A stretch of DNA of 38,357 nt from an uncultured Pseudomonadota bacterium. GTDB lineage: Bacteria; Myxococcota_A; UBA796; SXON01. Of the stretch, positions 8,197 to 15,287 are shown in pieces. Position 1 is the first letter of the stretch; each line of letters begins with the position of its first letter. The stretch covers positions 1-38,357 of the forward strand of contig CAIXRH010000272.1 in NCBI GenBank assembly GCA_903921785.1, read 5' to 3'. Position numbers and translations under genes: made by a program. The notes under the pieces were generated by a model. That model saw only the letters and a list, made by a program, of their open reading frames with translations, was not told where the DNA came from and did not search any database.

Positions 8197-8901
8197 TCAG
8201 TCGTGGGTGCCGGAGACGTCGGCGGCCATCGCGCAGATCGAGGTCGTCGCGTTGAGCGTGCCGGTGGCCGAGAGCGTGTCGACGCTCGCGGTGCCGTCGA
8301 ACGCCACGGTGACGGTGAGGCCTGACGTGGAGTCGACGTAGGTGCCATCGCACGAGAAGGCCTCGGACGCGGCGCTGGTGCAGGCGAGCGTGGCGTAGCC
8401 CGGCACGTCGAGCGTGAAGGCGCCCGTGGTGGTGTCGGTGCAGATGACCACGGCCGCGTCGTCCTGGGCGGTGCCGCCCAGGCCGGTGCCGCACGTGTCG
8501 GCGGTCCAGGACAGGGACATCGTCCACGCGCCGTCGCCCATCACGCAAGCGGACGGGGAGGAGGCGGTGTCGGCCGTGTCGACCGCGGTGTCCGTGGCGG
8601 TGTCGACCGCGGTGTCCGTCGCCGTGTCGGTGGCGGTGTCGGTGGCGGTGTCGGTAGCCGTGTCGACCGCGGTGTCCGTAGCGGTGTCGGTGGCCGTGTC
8701 CGTCGCGGTGTCGCCGGTGTCGACCGCGGTGTCCGTATCCGTGTCGGTGTCCGTATCGGTATCCGTGTCGGTGTCCGTATCGGCGGTGTCGCTCGTGTCG
8801 CGCACGGGGTTGTCGATCGTGGGATCGGCGGCCTCGGAGTACTTGCTGTCGACCGTCTCGACGGTGCAGGCCGACAGGAACAGGGTGAGCGCGAGCTTCA
8901 T
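8197..8901 (-). CDS. Lipoprotein with long Thr/Asp repeat linker
   Basis: 234 residues. MKLALTLFLSAC is a lipoprotein signal with Cys12. Residues about 35-113 are almost only Asp, Thr, Ala and Val in TDT/ADT/VDT units, a flexible acidic spacer. The remaining ~120 residues contain four to five cysteines, many Thr/Ser and alternating hydrophobics, suggesting a small beta-sandwich. I do not recognise the family. GGAG precedes the ATG by about seven bases, and TAGACT about 19 bases upstream fits a -10 box. A much longer open frame continues upstream as far as 10278, but that part only shadows the carbamoyltransferase on the other strand. The spacer probably lifts the domain off the membrane. Confidence 0.8.
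   Translation of the reverse strand: MKLALTLFLSACTVETVDSKYSEAADPTIDNPVRDTSDTADTDTDTDTDTDTDTDTDTAVDTGDTATDTATDTATDTAVDTATDTATDTATDTATDTAVDTATDTAVDTADTASSPSACVMGDGAWTMSLSWTADTCGTGLGGTAQDDAAVVICTDTTTGAFTLDVPGYATLACTSAASEAFSCDGTYVDSTSGLTVTVAFDGTASVDTLSATGTLNATTSICAMAADVSGTHD
8566..8802. repeat. Low-complexity tandem repeat encoding the Thr/Asp linker
   Basis: A run of six- and twelve-base units of the GTGTCG/GTGTCC kind (plus strand) with interspersed GCG and GTA/GTC. Read on the minus strand it encodes the (T/A/V)DT spacer. Such tracts change length by slippage, so copy number probably differs between strains. Confidence 0.8.
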
Positions 8902-8977
8902 GGGACGTCTCCGGGGTCGCAGTCTAACGCGTCGAAGCGCCCACGGCGACCCCTTCCCGGGGCTGCCTTGACGGAGC

Positions 8978-9019
8978 CCACCCGATTCGGGGTGGTCCGC
9001 CGGCGTCCGGGACCATAAT
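8978..9019 (+). promoter_or_regulatory. Palindrome and -10-like box upstream of the carbamoyltransferase
   Basis: CCCGATTCGGG (8981-8991) is a perfect palindrome around one T. It is extended by CCA on the left and GTGG on the right, giving near-perfect arms from 8978 to 8995. CATAAT at 9014-9019 is a good -10 candidate, eight bases before the ATG at 9028. The palindrome falls where a -35 box would be, so it is a plausible operator. The same palindrome in reverse complement occurs at 36548-36558, also in a promoter region. Confidence 0.35.
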
Positions 9020-9027
9020 CGGCGCGG

Positions 9028-10764
9028 ATGCGCGTGCTGGGCCTGAGCTGCTTCTACCACGACGCCGCGGCCTGCCTCATCGATGAGGGCACGATCGTGG
9101 CGGCGGCGACCGAGGAGTCGTTCTCCCGCAAAAAGCACGACAGCGGCTTCCCCAAGCGGGCCATCGAGTACGTGCTCCGGGAGGCGGGCACGCAGATCGA
9201 GGGCGTCAACGCGGTCATCTACTACGACAAGCCGCTCAAGAAGTTCGACCGGTCGGTGCGCACCCACCTCGCGCACTTCCCCTTCGGCCTCGGCCCCTTC
9301 GCGCGCCGGATGCCGCAGGTGATCGGCACGGAGCTGCGCCTCCCCAAGCTCCTCAAGGACGAGCTGGGCTACTCCGGGCCGGTGCTCTACTCGGAGCACC
9401 ACCTCAGCCACGCCGCGAGCGCATTTTACGCGTCGGGCTGGGAAGAAGCCTCGATCCTCACGGTCGACGGGGTGGGGGAGTGGACCACCTCCAGCTGGGG
9501 CGTCGGCCGCGGCAGTGACATCACGCTGATGGGGGAGACGCGCTTCCCCCACTCTCTGGGCCTGCTCTACTCGGCGATCACCTATTACCTCGGCTTCAAG
9601 GTCAACTCCGCGGAGTACAAGGTGATGGGCCTCGCCCCGTACGGCGAGCCGGTGCACGTGGAGAAGCTGCGCCAGCTCATCCACATCGCGGAGGATGGCA
9701 GCTTCCGGCTGGACATGAAGTACTTCGACTTCGAGCGCGGCCAGCGGATGTACACCCCGGCCCTCGAAGCCCTCCTCGGTCAGCCCACCCGCCCGCTGGA
9801 GACGGGAGAGCTGTCCCAGTTCCACAAGGACATCGCCAGGTCGCTCCAGGTCATCGTCGACGAGGTGATGGTCAAGCTGGCCACCCACATCGTGAACACC
9901 ACGGGCTGCCGCAAGCTCTGCCTCGCGGGCGGCGTCGCCCTCAACTGTGTGGCCAACGGGGAGATCCTCCGCCGCGCCCCAGTGGAAGACGTCTTCGTTC
10001 AGCCCTCGGCGGGCGACGCGGGCGGGGCGATGGGCGCCGCCCTCCTCCTCTGGAACGGCCTGCTGAAGAAGCCGCGCCTGCCGCGGCTGCCCTCGGTGTA
10101 CCTGGGCCCCGGCGAGTCCGACGCGCAGATCGAAGCCACCCTCCAGCGGTACAGCGCGAAGTACACACGCCTGGAGCGCGCCGCGCTCCTTGAGCGCGCG
10201 TGCGACCTTCTCGAGGGCCAGAAGGTCGTCGGCTGGCACCACGGGCGGATGGAGTGGGGGCCGCGCGCCCTCGGTCACCGCAGTATCCTTGGGGACCCCC
10301 GGGTGCTCGACATGCGGGACATCATCAACCGCAAGATCAAGATGCGCGAAGGATTCCGGCCGTTTGCGCCCTCAGTGCTCGAAGAGAGTGTGAGCGACTG
10401 GTTCGAGATCGATCGTCCCTCGCCGTACATGCTGATGGTCGCGCAGGTGCGCGGTGGGAAGACGCCCCTGCCGTCCGTCACCCACGTGGACAACTCCGCG
10501 CGGATCCAGACCATCTCCCGCGAGCAGGACGCCCTGTACCACGACCTCATCGCGCGCTTCGGCGAGCGCACCGGCGTGCCCGTGCTCATCAACACCTCGA
10601 TGAACGTACGCGGTGAGCCGATGGTGTGCTCGGCCGACGACACCTACCGCTGCTTCATGCGCACCGAGATGGACGCCCTGGTGATCGGCCCGTTCGTCCT
10701 CCTGAAGGAGGAGCAGCCGCCGCTGCACCTCAAGAGCGCGGCGGAGGAGTTCGGGCTCGACTGA
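9028..10764 (+). CDS. Carbamoyltransferase, NodU/CmcH family
   Basis: 578 residues, full length for the family. These enzymes make carbamoyl-adenylate from carbamoyl phosphate and ATP and pass the carbamoyl group to a hydroxyl, as on Nod factors (NodU), cephamycin (CmcH) and other antibiotics. The N-terminal Kae1-like ATP/metal domain shows SCFYHDAAACLIDEG and the metal-binding HHLSHAASAF (His124, His128). The C-terminal YrdC-like domain shows GRMEWGPRALGHRSILGDPR and the closing NTSMNVRGEPMVCSADD. No glycosyltransferase, NRPS or PKS genes are near to reveal the acceptor. The divergent neighbour is the repeat lipoprotein, and a sugar-phosphate-type transporter follows 97 bases later. Transcripts may be nearly leaderless. 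Confidence 0.93.
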   Translation: MRVLGLSCFYHDAAACLIDEGTIVAAATEESFSRKKHDSGFPKRAIEYVLREAGTQIEGVNAVIYYDKPLKKFDRSVRTHLAHFPFGLGPFARRMPQVIGTELRLPKLLKDELGYSGPVLYSEHHLSHAASAFYASGWEEASILTVDGVGEWTTSSWGVGRGSDITLMGETRFPHSLGLLYSAITYYLGFKVNSAEYKVMGLAPYGEPVHVEKLRQLIHIAEDGSFRLDMKYFDFERGQRMYTPALEALLGQPTRPLETGELSQFHKDIARSLQVIVDEVMVKLATHIVNTTGCRKLCLAGGVALNCVANGEILRRAPVEDVFVQPSAGDAGGAMGAALLLWNGLLKKPRLPRLPSVYLGPGESDAQIEATLQRYSAKYTRLERAALLERACDLLEGQKVVGWHHGRMEWGPRALGHRSILGDPRVLDMRDIINRKIKMREGFRPFAPSVLEESVSDWFEIDRPSPYMLMVAQVRGGKTPLPSVTHVDNSARIQTISREQDALYHDLIARFGERTGVPVLINTSMNVRGEPMVCSADDTYRCFMRTEMDALVIGPFVLLKEEQPPLHLKSAAEEFGLD

Positions 10765-10787
10765 GCGCGCGGAGCGCGTGCGTCCAG

Positions 10788-10803
10788 GTGACTTGTCGGT
10801 CAC
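10788..10803. promoter_or_regulatory. Inverted repeat upstream of the MFS gene
   Basis: GTGAC, spacer TTGTCG, GTCAC form a perfect five-base inverted repeat 59 bases before the transporter ATG. Just downstream, TTGAGC (10809-10814) and TACTCA (10833-10838), 18 bases apart, could be a weak sigma70 promoter. The repeat would then be a candidate operator next to the -35 box. The evidence is only positional. Confidence 0.22.
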
Positions 10804-10861
10804 GAGCGTTGAGCCCGCGCCCCCTGCCGTGGTACTCAGGGGGGCACCTCCCTGGAGCCCC

Positions 10862-12250
10862 ATGTCCGCGCCCCCCGAGTTCGCCCCCGGCTACAAGTGG
10901 CGCCGCGTCCAGAACTGGATGATCGTCGGGCTCCTCTACGCGTTTTTCTATATGACGCGGTACAACTACACCGCGCTCTCCCCGAACCTCCTCGAAGCGT
11001 TCGGGTGGACCAAGGTTGATCTCTCGTTCCTGGAAACGGCGATGCCGTTCATCTACGGCCTGTCGGTCCTGGTGAACGCCCCCATCGCGGACCGGATCGG
11101 CGGTCGGAAGGCGTTCCTCATCGGCGCGGTCGGCGTCGTCGTGTTCAACATCGTCTTCGGGCTCTGCCACCTGCTGGTGCTCTCGCCGCCCGTCTACACC
11201 GGGGAGGGAAAGGCGCGGGTCGTGGTGACGGCCGCCCAGATCGCCGGGGGGCTCACGCCGCGGCAACTCGCCTACGTCCTCTCGGGCGTCTGGGCGTGCA
11301 ACGCCTACTTTCAGTCGTTCGGCGCGCTGAGCATCGTCAAGATCAACGCCCAGTGGTTCCACACCACCGAGCGCGGCACCTTCGGCGCGATCTTCGGGGT
11401 GCTCATCCGGCTCGGCCTCGTCCTCGGCTTCTCCGTGGTCCCCCTCATCGCCGCGGCCCTGCCCTGGTATTGGGGCTTCTGGATCCCGGCCGTCGGCGTC
11501 GCCCTCCTCGCCATGGCCACCTTCCTGTTCGTGGTTGAAACGCCGGAGGAAGCGGGCTTCCCCGCGTTCGACACCGGGGACGTGATGATCGGCGAGCCCA
11601 ACGAGCGCGTGCCGGTGATGGACATCATCAAGAAGGTGGTGAGCAACCGCGCGGTGCTGATGATCGCGGTGGCGTCGGTGATGATCGGCTTCGTTCGCCG
11701 CAGCGTGGTCGACTCCTGGTGGCCGGCCTACTTCAAGGAGGTCCACCACGTCGGCGGCGAGGACACCCTGTACCAGGCCACGGCCTGGGGCATCGCGCTC
11801 GCCGGCATCGCGGGCGGGTTCACCCTCGGTCCGCTCTCCGACCGCGTGTTCCAGAGCCGCCGGGCGCCGGTCGTGGCCATCGGCTTCGTCGGCATGGCGG
11901 TGATGCTCGGGGTCTTCTACACCTCCGACATCCTTGGCCTCGGCGGGGTGATGGCGTGCATCTGCATGGCGTGCCTCTCGTTCTTCGTCAACGGCGCGCA
12001 CGGCCTCATCGGCGGCGCCGCCTCGATGGACTTCGGCGGCAAGAAGGGCGCGGCCACGGCCGCCGGCCTCTTCGACGGCATGCAGTACTTCTTCGCCGCC
12101 CCGTTCGCCGGGTTGTTGGTCGGGAAGATCACCACCGACTACGGCTGGGACGTGTGGAAGCTCTGGCCGATCCCCTTCGCGCTCATCGGGGCCGGGGTCA
12201 TGGGCAGCCTGTGGAACGTCACGCCGCGTGGGAAGGGCGCCGCCCATTGA
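10862..12250 (+). CDS. MFS transporter of the organophosphate:phosphate antiporter (OPA) type
   Basis: 462 residues with about twelve hydrophobic segments, an inner-membrane permease. The first helix region has FYMTRYNYTALSPNL, matching the (R/K)(Y/K)N motif of GlpT/UhpT/UhpC relatives, which swap a phosphorylated organic acid or sugar for phosphate. The loop 2-3 MFS motif appears as DRIGGRKAFLIG. A longer loop between helices 3 and 4 contains VYTGEGKARVVV. The substrate is not readable; eukaryotic SPX/SLC37-type relatives also fit. I took the ATG at 10862, with GGAG four bases upstream, rather than an in-frame GTG at 10778, because the extra 28 residues are Pro-rich and non-conserved in style. 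Converges on the CotH gene. Confidence 0.88.
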   Translation: MSAPPEFAPGYKWRRVQNWMIVGLLYAFFYMTRYNYTALSPNLLEAFGWTKVDLSFLETAMPFIYGLSVLVNAPIADRIGGRKAFLIGAVGVVVFNIVFGLCHLLVLSPPVYTGEGKARVVVTAAQIAGGLTPRQLAYVLSGVWACNAYFQSFGALSIVKINAQWFHTTERGTFGAIFGVLIRLGLVLGFSVVPLIAAALPWYWGFWIPAVGVALLAMATFLFVVETPEEAGFPAFDTGDVMIGEPNERVPVMDIIKKVVSNRAVLMIAVASVMIGFVRRSVVDSWWPAYFKEVHHVGGEDTLYQATAWGIALAGIAGGFTLGPLSDRVFQSRRAPVVAIGFVGMAVMLGVFYTSDILGLGGVMACICMACLSFFVNGAHGLIGGAASMDFGGKKGAATAAGLFDGMQYFFAAPFAGLLVGKITTDYGWDVWKLWPIPFALIGAGVMGSLWNVTPRGKGAAH

Positions 12251-12251
12251 A

Positions 12252-12277
12252 GGAAGGGGAATGCGGGTTCCCCCTCC
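12252..12277. terminator. Hairpin between the MFS and CotH genes
   Basis: GGAAGGGGAA (12252-12261) pairs with TTCCCCCTCC (12268-12277) with one mismatch around the loop TGCGGG, starting right after the MFS stop. On the plus strand there is no T-run after it. The position between convergent genes, and similar stems next to repeat copies A and B, support a terminator role. Confidence 0.5.
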
Positions 12278-12321
12278 GGGCCCCCCTACGCCTCGCCCCC
12301 TCCGGGCCTCGCGAGCCAGGA
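12271..12321 (+). repeat. Intergenic repeat, degenerate copy C
   Basis: TCGCGAGCCAGGA (12309-12321) matches 13 bases of the core of copies A, B and D. The upstream pyrimidine block is present twice as CCCCTCCGGGCC (12271-12282 and 12297-12308), so the fixed spacing is lost. The downstream CGTCGGCGG block is reduced to CGACGTTC. As with A and B, it follows a purine/pyrimidine hairpin between convergent genes. Confidence 0.5.
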
Positions 12322-12328
12322 TCGACGT

Positions 12329-13591
12329 TCAGATCCCGACCTTCTCCCTGACATACTCGTCGTACCCGTCCATCACGCCTGCGTAGTAGTCCCGGTAGGA
12401 CAGCACGGTGGCGAGGTCGAACGGGCGCTTGGGGTCGGTCTGCACGTCGGCTTCGGAGAGGTCCCACGCGGCTTGGGCCATGCCGAGCACGTCGGTGTCG
12501 CCGTAGGCGGTCGTGGCCGTGTCGATCCGCTGTTTGAGCTCCTTCACGCACGCCTTGTCGGCCATGCAGGCCGTCGCGAGGCGACCGTAGACGACGTTCC
12601 AGGTCTGCCCGGTGTATTCGTACTCATCCCAGGTCTCGTCGGTGCCCCAGGGGGCGAAGGTGACCCGCCGTGCGTCGGCGGGGTCTTCGTAGATGATCAC
12701 GTCGTTGAGGTGGAAGGGATACCCGTCGTAGTTGCCGACGGCGGCGCACCAGGCCCAGTAGTCGAGGAACTGGGCGGTGTTCACCAGACCGTCGAGCTCG
12801 CCGAAGAAGTCGCCCTGGTAGGCGTTGAGGGCGGCTTCGATGGCGGCGAGCTGCGTGAGGTCGCCCGCGCCGGCCTTCGGGACCAGCCCGCCCCGGTACA
12901 GCCCGGTGTCCGTGAAGTCGCCGCCGCCGGAGGCGGTGCCCCACAGGTTCCCCGAGTCGTCGGTGAAGCGCCGCTGGGCCCACTCGTCGTCGATCGACTC
13001 GACGTTGGAGTACAGGCCCCAGGGCTCCCCGTTGAGCGTGACCCGCGCGTAGCTGCAGCGGCTCGCCAACTGCGACTTCTCGTTGAGGAGGTCGTAGACG
13101 ATGACCTCCTTGGACTGCGTGTAGTCCGTCGTCATGTTGTTGAGGGTGATGCGCTGCAGGGTGCCGTACTTCTGGTCGGGCACGAACTCATCGAGCTTGA
13201 TCTTCCAGGAGGCCTTGCAGTAGCCATCGGAGCAGTCGAGGTCCTGATAGGTGCTCGAGCCCTTCAGGCGGATGCCCACCTCGGCGTACTCGACCCCGTT
13301 TACGGTGACCGTGCCGGACTGGTACGCGCCCTCGCCGTCCTGGTTCAGGGCGCGGATGGCGCGCTGATCCAGGGTGATGTCGATGGTCTGGATGGTGCGA
13401 GGGTCGAAGAACGCTTCGTAGATCGCGTCCTTGTCGGGCTCCTCGCCGGTGTCCCCGCCGGAGTCGGCCGTGTCGCCGGGGAGGGAGTCGGCGGAGTCAC
13501 GGTCGCCACTGCCCGATCCGCCTCCGGAGTCCGCGTGGTCGAAGGCGATGACCGAGTCGGTGGAGCACGCCAGGAGCAGGGTGATGATCAC
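12329..13591 (-). CDS. CotH-kinase-family lipoprotein
   Basis: About 420 residues from the GTG at 13591. The product then begins MIITLLLAC, a very short lipoprotein signal with Cys9. A more distal in-frame GTG at 13627 would add twelve residues (MTQAPSIGYPSP), so the start is uncertain. A Ser/Asp/Gly/Thr linker leads into a CotH domain: VGIRLKGSSTY, KASWKIKLDEF, ITLNNMTTDYTQSKEVIVYDLLNE, YARVTLNGEPWGLYSNVE, and late NYDGYPFHLNDVIIYEDP and TFAPWGTDETW. CotH proteins are atypical protein kinases found in spore coats of Bacillus and on fungal surfaces; many bacteria carry secreted versions of unknown target. Here it should sit on the cell surface. There is no partner gene on this strand; the divergent neighbour is the DUF2007-like gene. 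Confidence 0.88.
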   Translation of the reverse strand: MIITLLLACSTDSVIAFDHADSGGGSGSGDRDSADSLPGDTADSGGDTGEEPDKDAIYEAFFDPRTIQTIDITLDQRAIRALNQDGEGAYQSGTVTVNGVEYAEVGIRLKGSSTYQDLDCSDGYCKASWKIKLDEFVPDQKYGTLQRITLNNMTTDYTQSKEVIVYDLLNEKSQLASRCSYARVTLNGEPWGLYSNVESIDDEWAQRRFTDDSGNLWGTASGGGDFTDTGLYRGGLVPKAGAGDLTQLAAIEAALNAYQGDFFGELDGLVNTAQFLDYWAWCAAVGNYDGYPFHLNDVIIYEDPADARRVTFAPWGTDETWDEYEYTGQTWNVVYGRLATACMADKACVKELKQRIDTATTAYGDTDVLGMAQAAWDLSEADVQTDPKRPFDLATVLSYRDYYAGVMDGYDEYVREKVGI

Positions 13592-13685
13592 GGGCGAAGG
13601 GTACCCGATCGAAGGGGCCTGTGTCACCCGGCGGATGCCGGATTGTCACGGGCCCTCGCGCGCGGCGTCGGGGTTAGGCGTGGGC

Positions 13686-13994
13686 ATGACCCGTATCCAT
13701 TCGGCCGGCACCCTCGCCGAAGCCACGCTCGTCCAACGAAGCCTCGAGGACGCGGGCATCCACACCGAGATGCGCGGCATGTCCCGACCCGGCCTGGCCG
13801 GGGAGATCCCCATCCCCGACGCCAAGGTGGATGTGTGGGTGGGTGAAGACGACGCAGACGCGGCCCGTGCCGTCCTCTCCGGGTTGGAAGCGCGCGCCCA
13901 CCTGGAGTGGGTGTGCCCCCGCTGCGGGGAGCACAACCCCGCCAGCTTCGAGGTCTGCTGGCAGTGTAAGCAGGACGTCGCCGACGATTCGTGA
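13686..13994 (+). CDS. DUF2007-like protein with C-terminal zinc ribbon
   Basis: 102 residues. Residues 1-68 look like the DUF2007 (putative signal-transducing, PII-like fold) domain: an N-terminal RIHSAGTLAEATLVQRSLEDAGI, the loop IPIPDAKVDVWV, and a second helix DADAARAVL. Residues 77-94 form a zinc ribbon with Cys77, Cys80, Cys91 and Cys94 (CPRC and CWQC). Relatives are small cytoplasmic proteins of unknown partner. The start fits because the domain begins at once. TAGGCG lies five bases before the ATG and may be a -10 box, which would make the message leaderless. Confidence 0.75.
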   Translation: MTRIHSAGTLAEATLVQRSLEDAGIHTEMRGMSRPGLAGEIPIPDAKVDVWVGEDDADAARAVLSGLEARAHLEWVCPRCGEHNPASFEVCWQCKQDVADDS

Positions 13995-14063
13995 GGATCA
14001 GGGAGGCCACGCACGACGTGACCGGCGGGCAAGGCGGGTTACGTTCGGAAAGGAGCCTCCCCC

Positions 14064-14714
14064 ATGAAGAAGATCCTCACCGTCATCGGCGGTGTGCTCG
14101 GCATCGCCGTCGTCGGCGTGCTGGGCGCCGCCTCCCTCAAGCCGGACGTCACCCATGTGGAGCGCAGCCTGGTCATGGCTGCCGCGCCGCAGGACGTCTT
14201 TCCCTACCTCGAAGACTACGACAAGTGGTACGAGTGGAACCCCTGGGCTGAGCGCGACCCCGCGGAGAAGGTCACCTTCTCCGAGGTGCACCATGGCGAG
14301 GGAGCGTGGACGGAGTGGGACGGAAACGACGACGTCGGTCAGGGGCGGATGACCAAGACCAAGGTGGTGCTCAACGAGCGCGTGGAGGAGGACCTCCACT
14401 TCATGCGCCCGTTCGACAGCCACGCGCGCGCGTTCCTCACCCTGGCCCCGGAGGGCGACGGCACGAAGGTGACGTGGGGCTTCGACAGCGACAACTCCTT
14501 CGGGTCCAAGATCATGGCCGTCTTCATGGACATGGACGCCATGATCGGCCCCGACTTCCTGCACGGCCTCGAGAAGCTCAAGCCGCTGGCGGAGGGCGCG
14601 GCGAAGGCGCGGCAGGCGGCGGAGGCGGAGGCCGTCACGGCCGCTGCTGCGGCCGCCGCCGCCGCCGCCGATCCCGCCGAATTGGGCATCAACGGGGATG
14701 TTCTTCCGAAATAG
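14064..14714 (+). CDS. Membrane-anchored SRPBCC (polyketide cyclase-like) protein
   Basis: 216 residues. A short basic start and one hydrophobic segment (about 4-23, TVIGGVLGIAVVGVLGAASL) suggest a membrane anchor or uncleaved signal. The rest is an SRPBCC/START-like helix-grip domain: VERSLVMAAAPQDVFPYLEDYDKWYEWNPW is the family start, given here as landmarks at residues 31-60, and LEKLKPLAE is the closing helix. The family binds hydrophobic ligands or serves as a chaperone-like fold; the ligand is unknown. The C-terminal tail is Ala-rich (about 180-200). AAGGAG lies nine bases before the ATG. A weak promoter, GTGACC (14018-14023) with TACGTT (14040-14045), is possible. Confidence 0.85.
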   Translation: MKKILTVIGGVLGIAVVGVLGAASLKPDVTHVERSLVMAAAPQDVFPYLEDYDKWYEWNPWAERDPAEKVTFSEVHHGEGAWTEWDGNDDVGQGRMTKTKVVLNERVEEDLHFMRPFDSHARAFLTLAPEGDGTKVTWGFDSDNSFGSKIMAVFMDMDAMIGPDFLHGLEKLKPLAEGAAKARQAAEAEAVTAAAAAAAAAADPAELGINGDVLPK

Positions 14715-14778
14715 CCGCCGTGCGCCTGCCTCGCCGGCGCGCTCGTTCGCGTCGAGACGAGCGCCGCCCGATCACCTC

Positions 14779-14862
14779 CACAGTTTTTCTGTGACGGCAG
14801 GGGCGTCGCGTCGTGACTTGGCTCAAGCCCCTCGCGTGACCGCCGATCGTAGGAGCACCTAC
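14779..14862. other. Two small hairpins in the leader of the CZB gene
   Basis: The 158-base gap after the SRPBCC gene holds CACAG-TTTTT-CTGTG (14779-14793) and GTAGG-AGCA-CCTAC (14849-14862), both perfect five-base-pair hairpins. AGGGGC (14799-14804) and GCCCCT (14827-14832) can also pair. The second hairpin ends eleven bases before the TTG start, so it could affect translation. The first may be part of a terminator. I find no conserved RNA family here. Confidence 0.3.
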
Positions 14863-14872
14863 GGGGTGTATC

Positions 14873-15226
14873 TTGAACCTGGACGACGCGACGCGAGCTC
14901 ATGTGGAATGGAAGATCCGCCTTCAGGCCTACCAGCGCGGGGAGGGGCCGAAGCTGGACACCCTCACCGTGGGTTCGGACTGCAAGTGCGCGTTGGGGCA
15001 GTGGCTGTACGGCGACGGCGCGGCGTTTGGTTCGCTCGCTGAGTTCCGGCAGCTCAAGGCAGACCACGCCAACTTCCACAAGTGTGCCGCGCGCGTCGTC
15101 ACGCTCATCGACCGGAAGGACGCTCCCGGTGCGCAGTCCCTGCTCCTCGGAGAGTACGCGGCTGCGTCCTCCAAGGTCGTGATGGCGATCAGCCAGCTCA
15201 AACGGGTCACGGCGCGGGCGGCCTGA
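14873..15226 (+). CDS. Stand-alone CZB (chemoreceptor zinc-binding) domain protein
   Basis: 117 residues and essentially only the CZB domain. The four zinc ligands are all visible: His10 (RAHVEWK), Cys39 in CALGQWLYG, and His65 and His69 in DHANFH. In chemoreceptors and in the diguanylate cyclase DgcZ this domain binds zinc very tightly and changes the output domain's activity. Here no output domain is attached, so it must work through a partner protein or as a zinc store. The start is TTG, with GGGGTG about four bases upstream. No in-frame ATG or GTG exists before the conserved His. Neighbours give no direct link, although a kinase operon lies 1.2 kb downstream. Confidence 0.85.
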   Translation: MNLDDATRAHVEWKIRLQAYQRGEGPKLDTLTVGSDCKCALGQWLYGDGAAFGSLAEFRQLKADHANFHKCAARVVTLIDRKDAPGAQSLLLGEYAAASSKVVMAISQLKRVTARAA

Positions 15227-15275
15227 GCCGTCGCGCTGCGGCGCGATCTTCGTCACGGAGCCGTCACGAGGGAGC

Positions 15276-15281
15276 TACACT
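15276..15281 (+). promoter_or_regulatory. Candidate -10 box (TACACT) for the lipoprotein at 15288
   Basis: TACACT ends six bases before the GTG start, the same spacing as TAGAGT before the MopE-like ATG. No ribosome-binding site lies between, so a leaderless message is suggested. Upstream, CGTCACGGAG (15251-15260) and CGTCACGAG (15262-15270) form a direct repeat about one helical turn apart, covering the -35 region. This could be an activator site. Confidence 0.38.
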
Positions 15282-15287
15282 CCCAGC

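Noticed and set aside
8566-8802. Tandem repeats considered as a CRISPR array
   Set aside because: The units are 6-12 bases with no unique spacers and encode the Thr/Asp linker in frame.
8197-10278. A 693-codon minus-strand frame joining the repeat lipoprotein to upstream sequence
   Set aside because: The upstream two thirds lie opposite the well-supported carbamoyltransferase; the lipoprotein signal begins at 8901.
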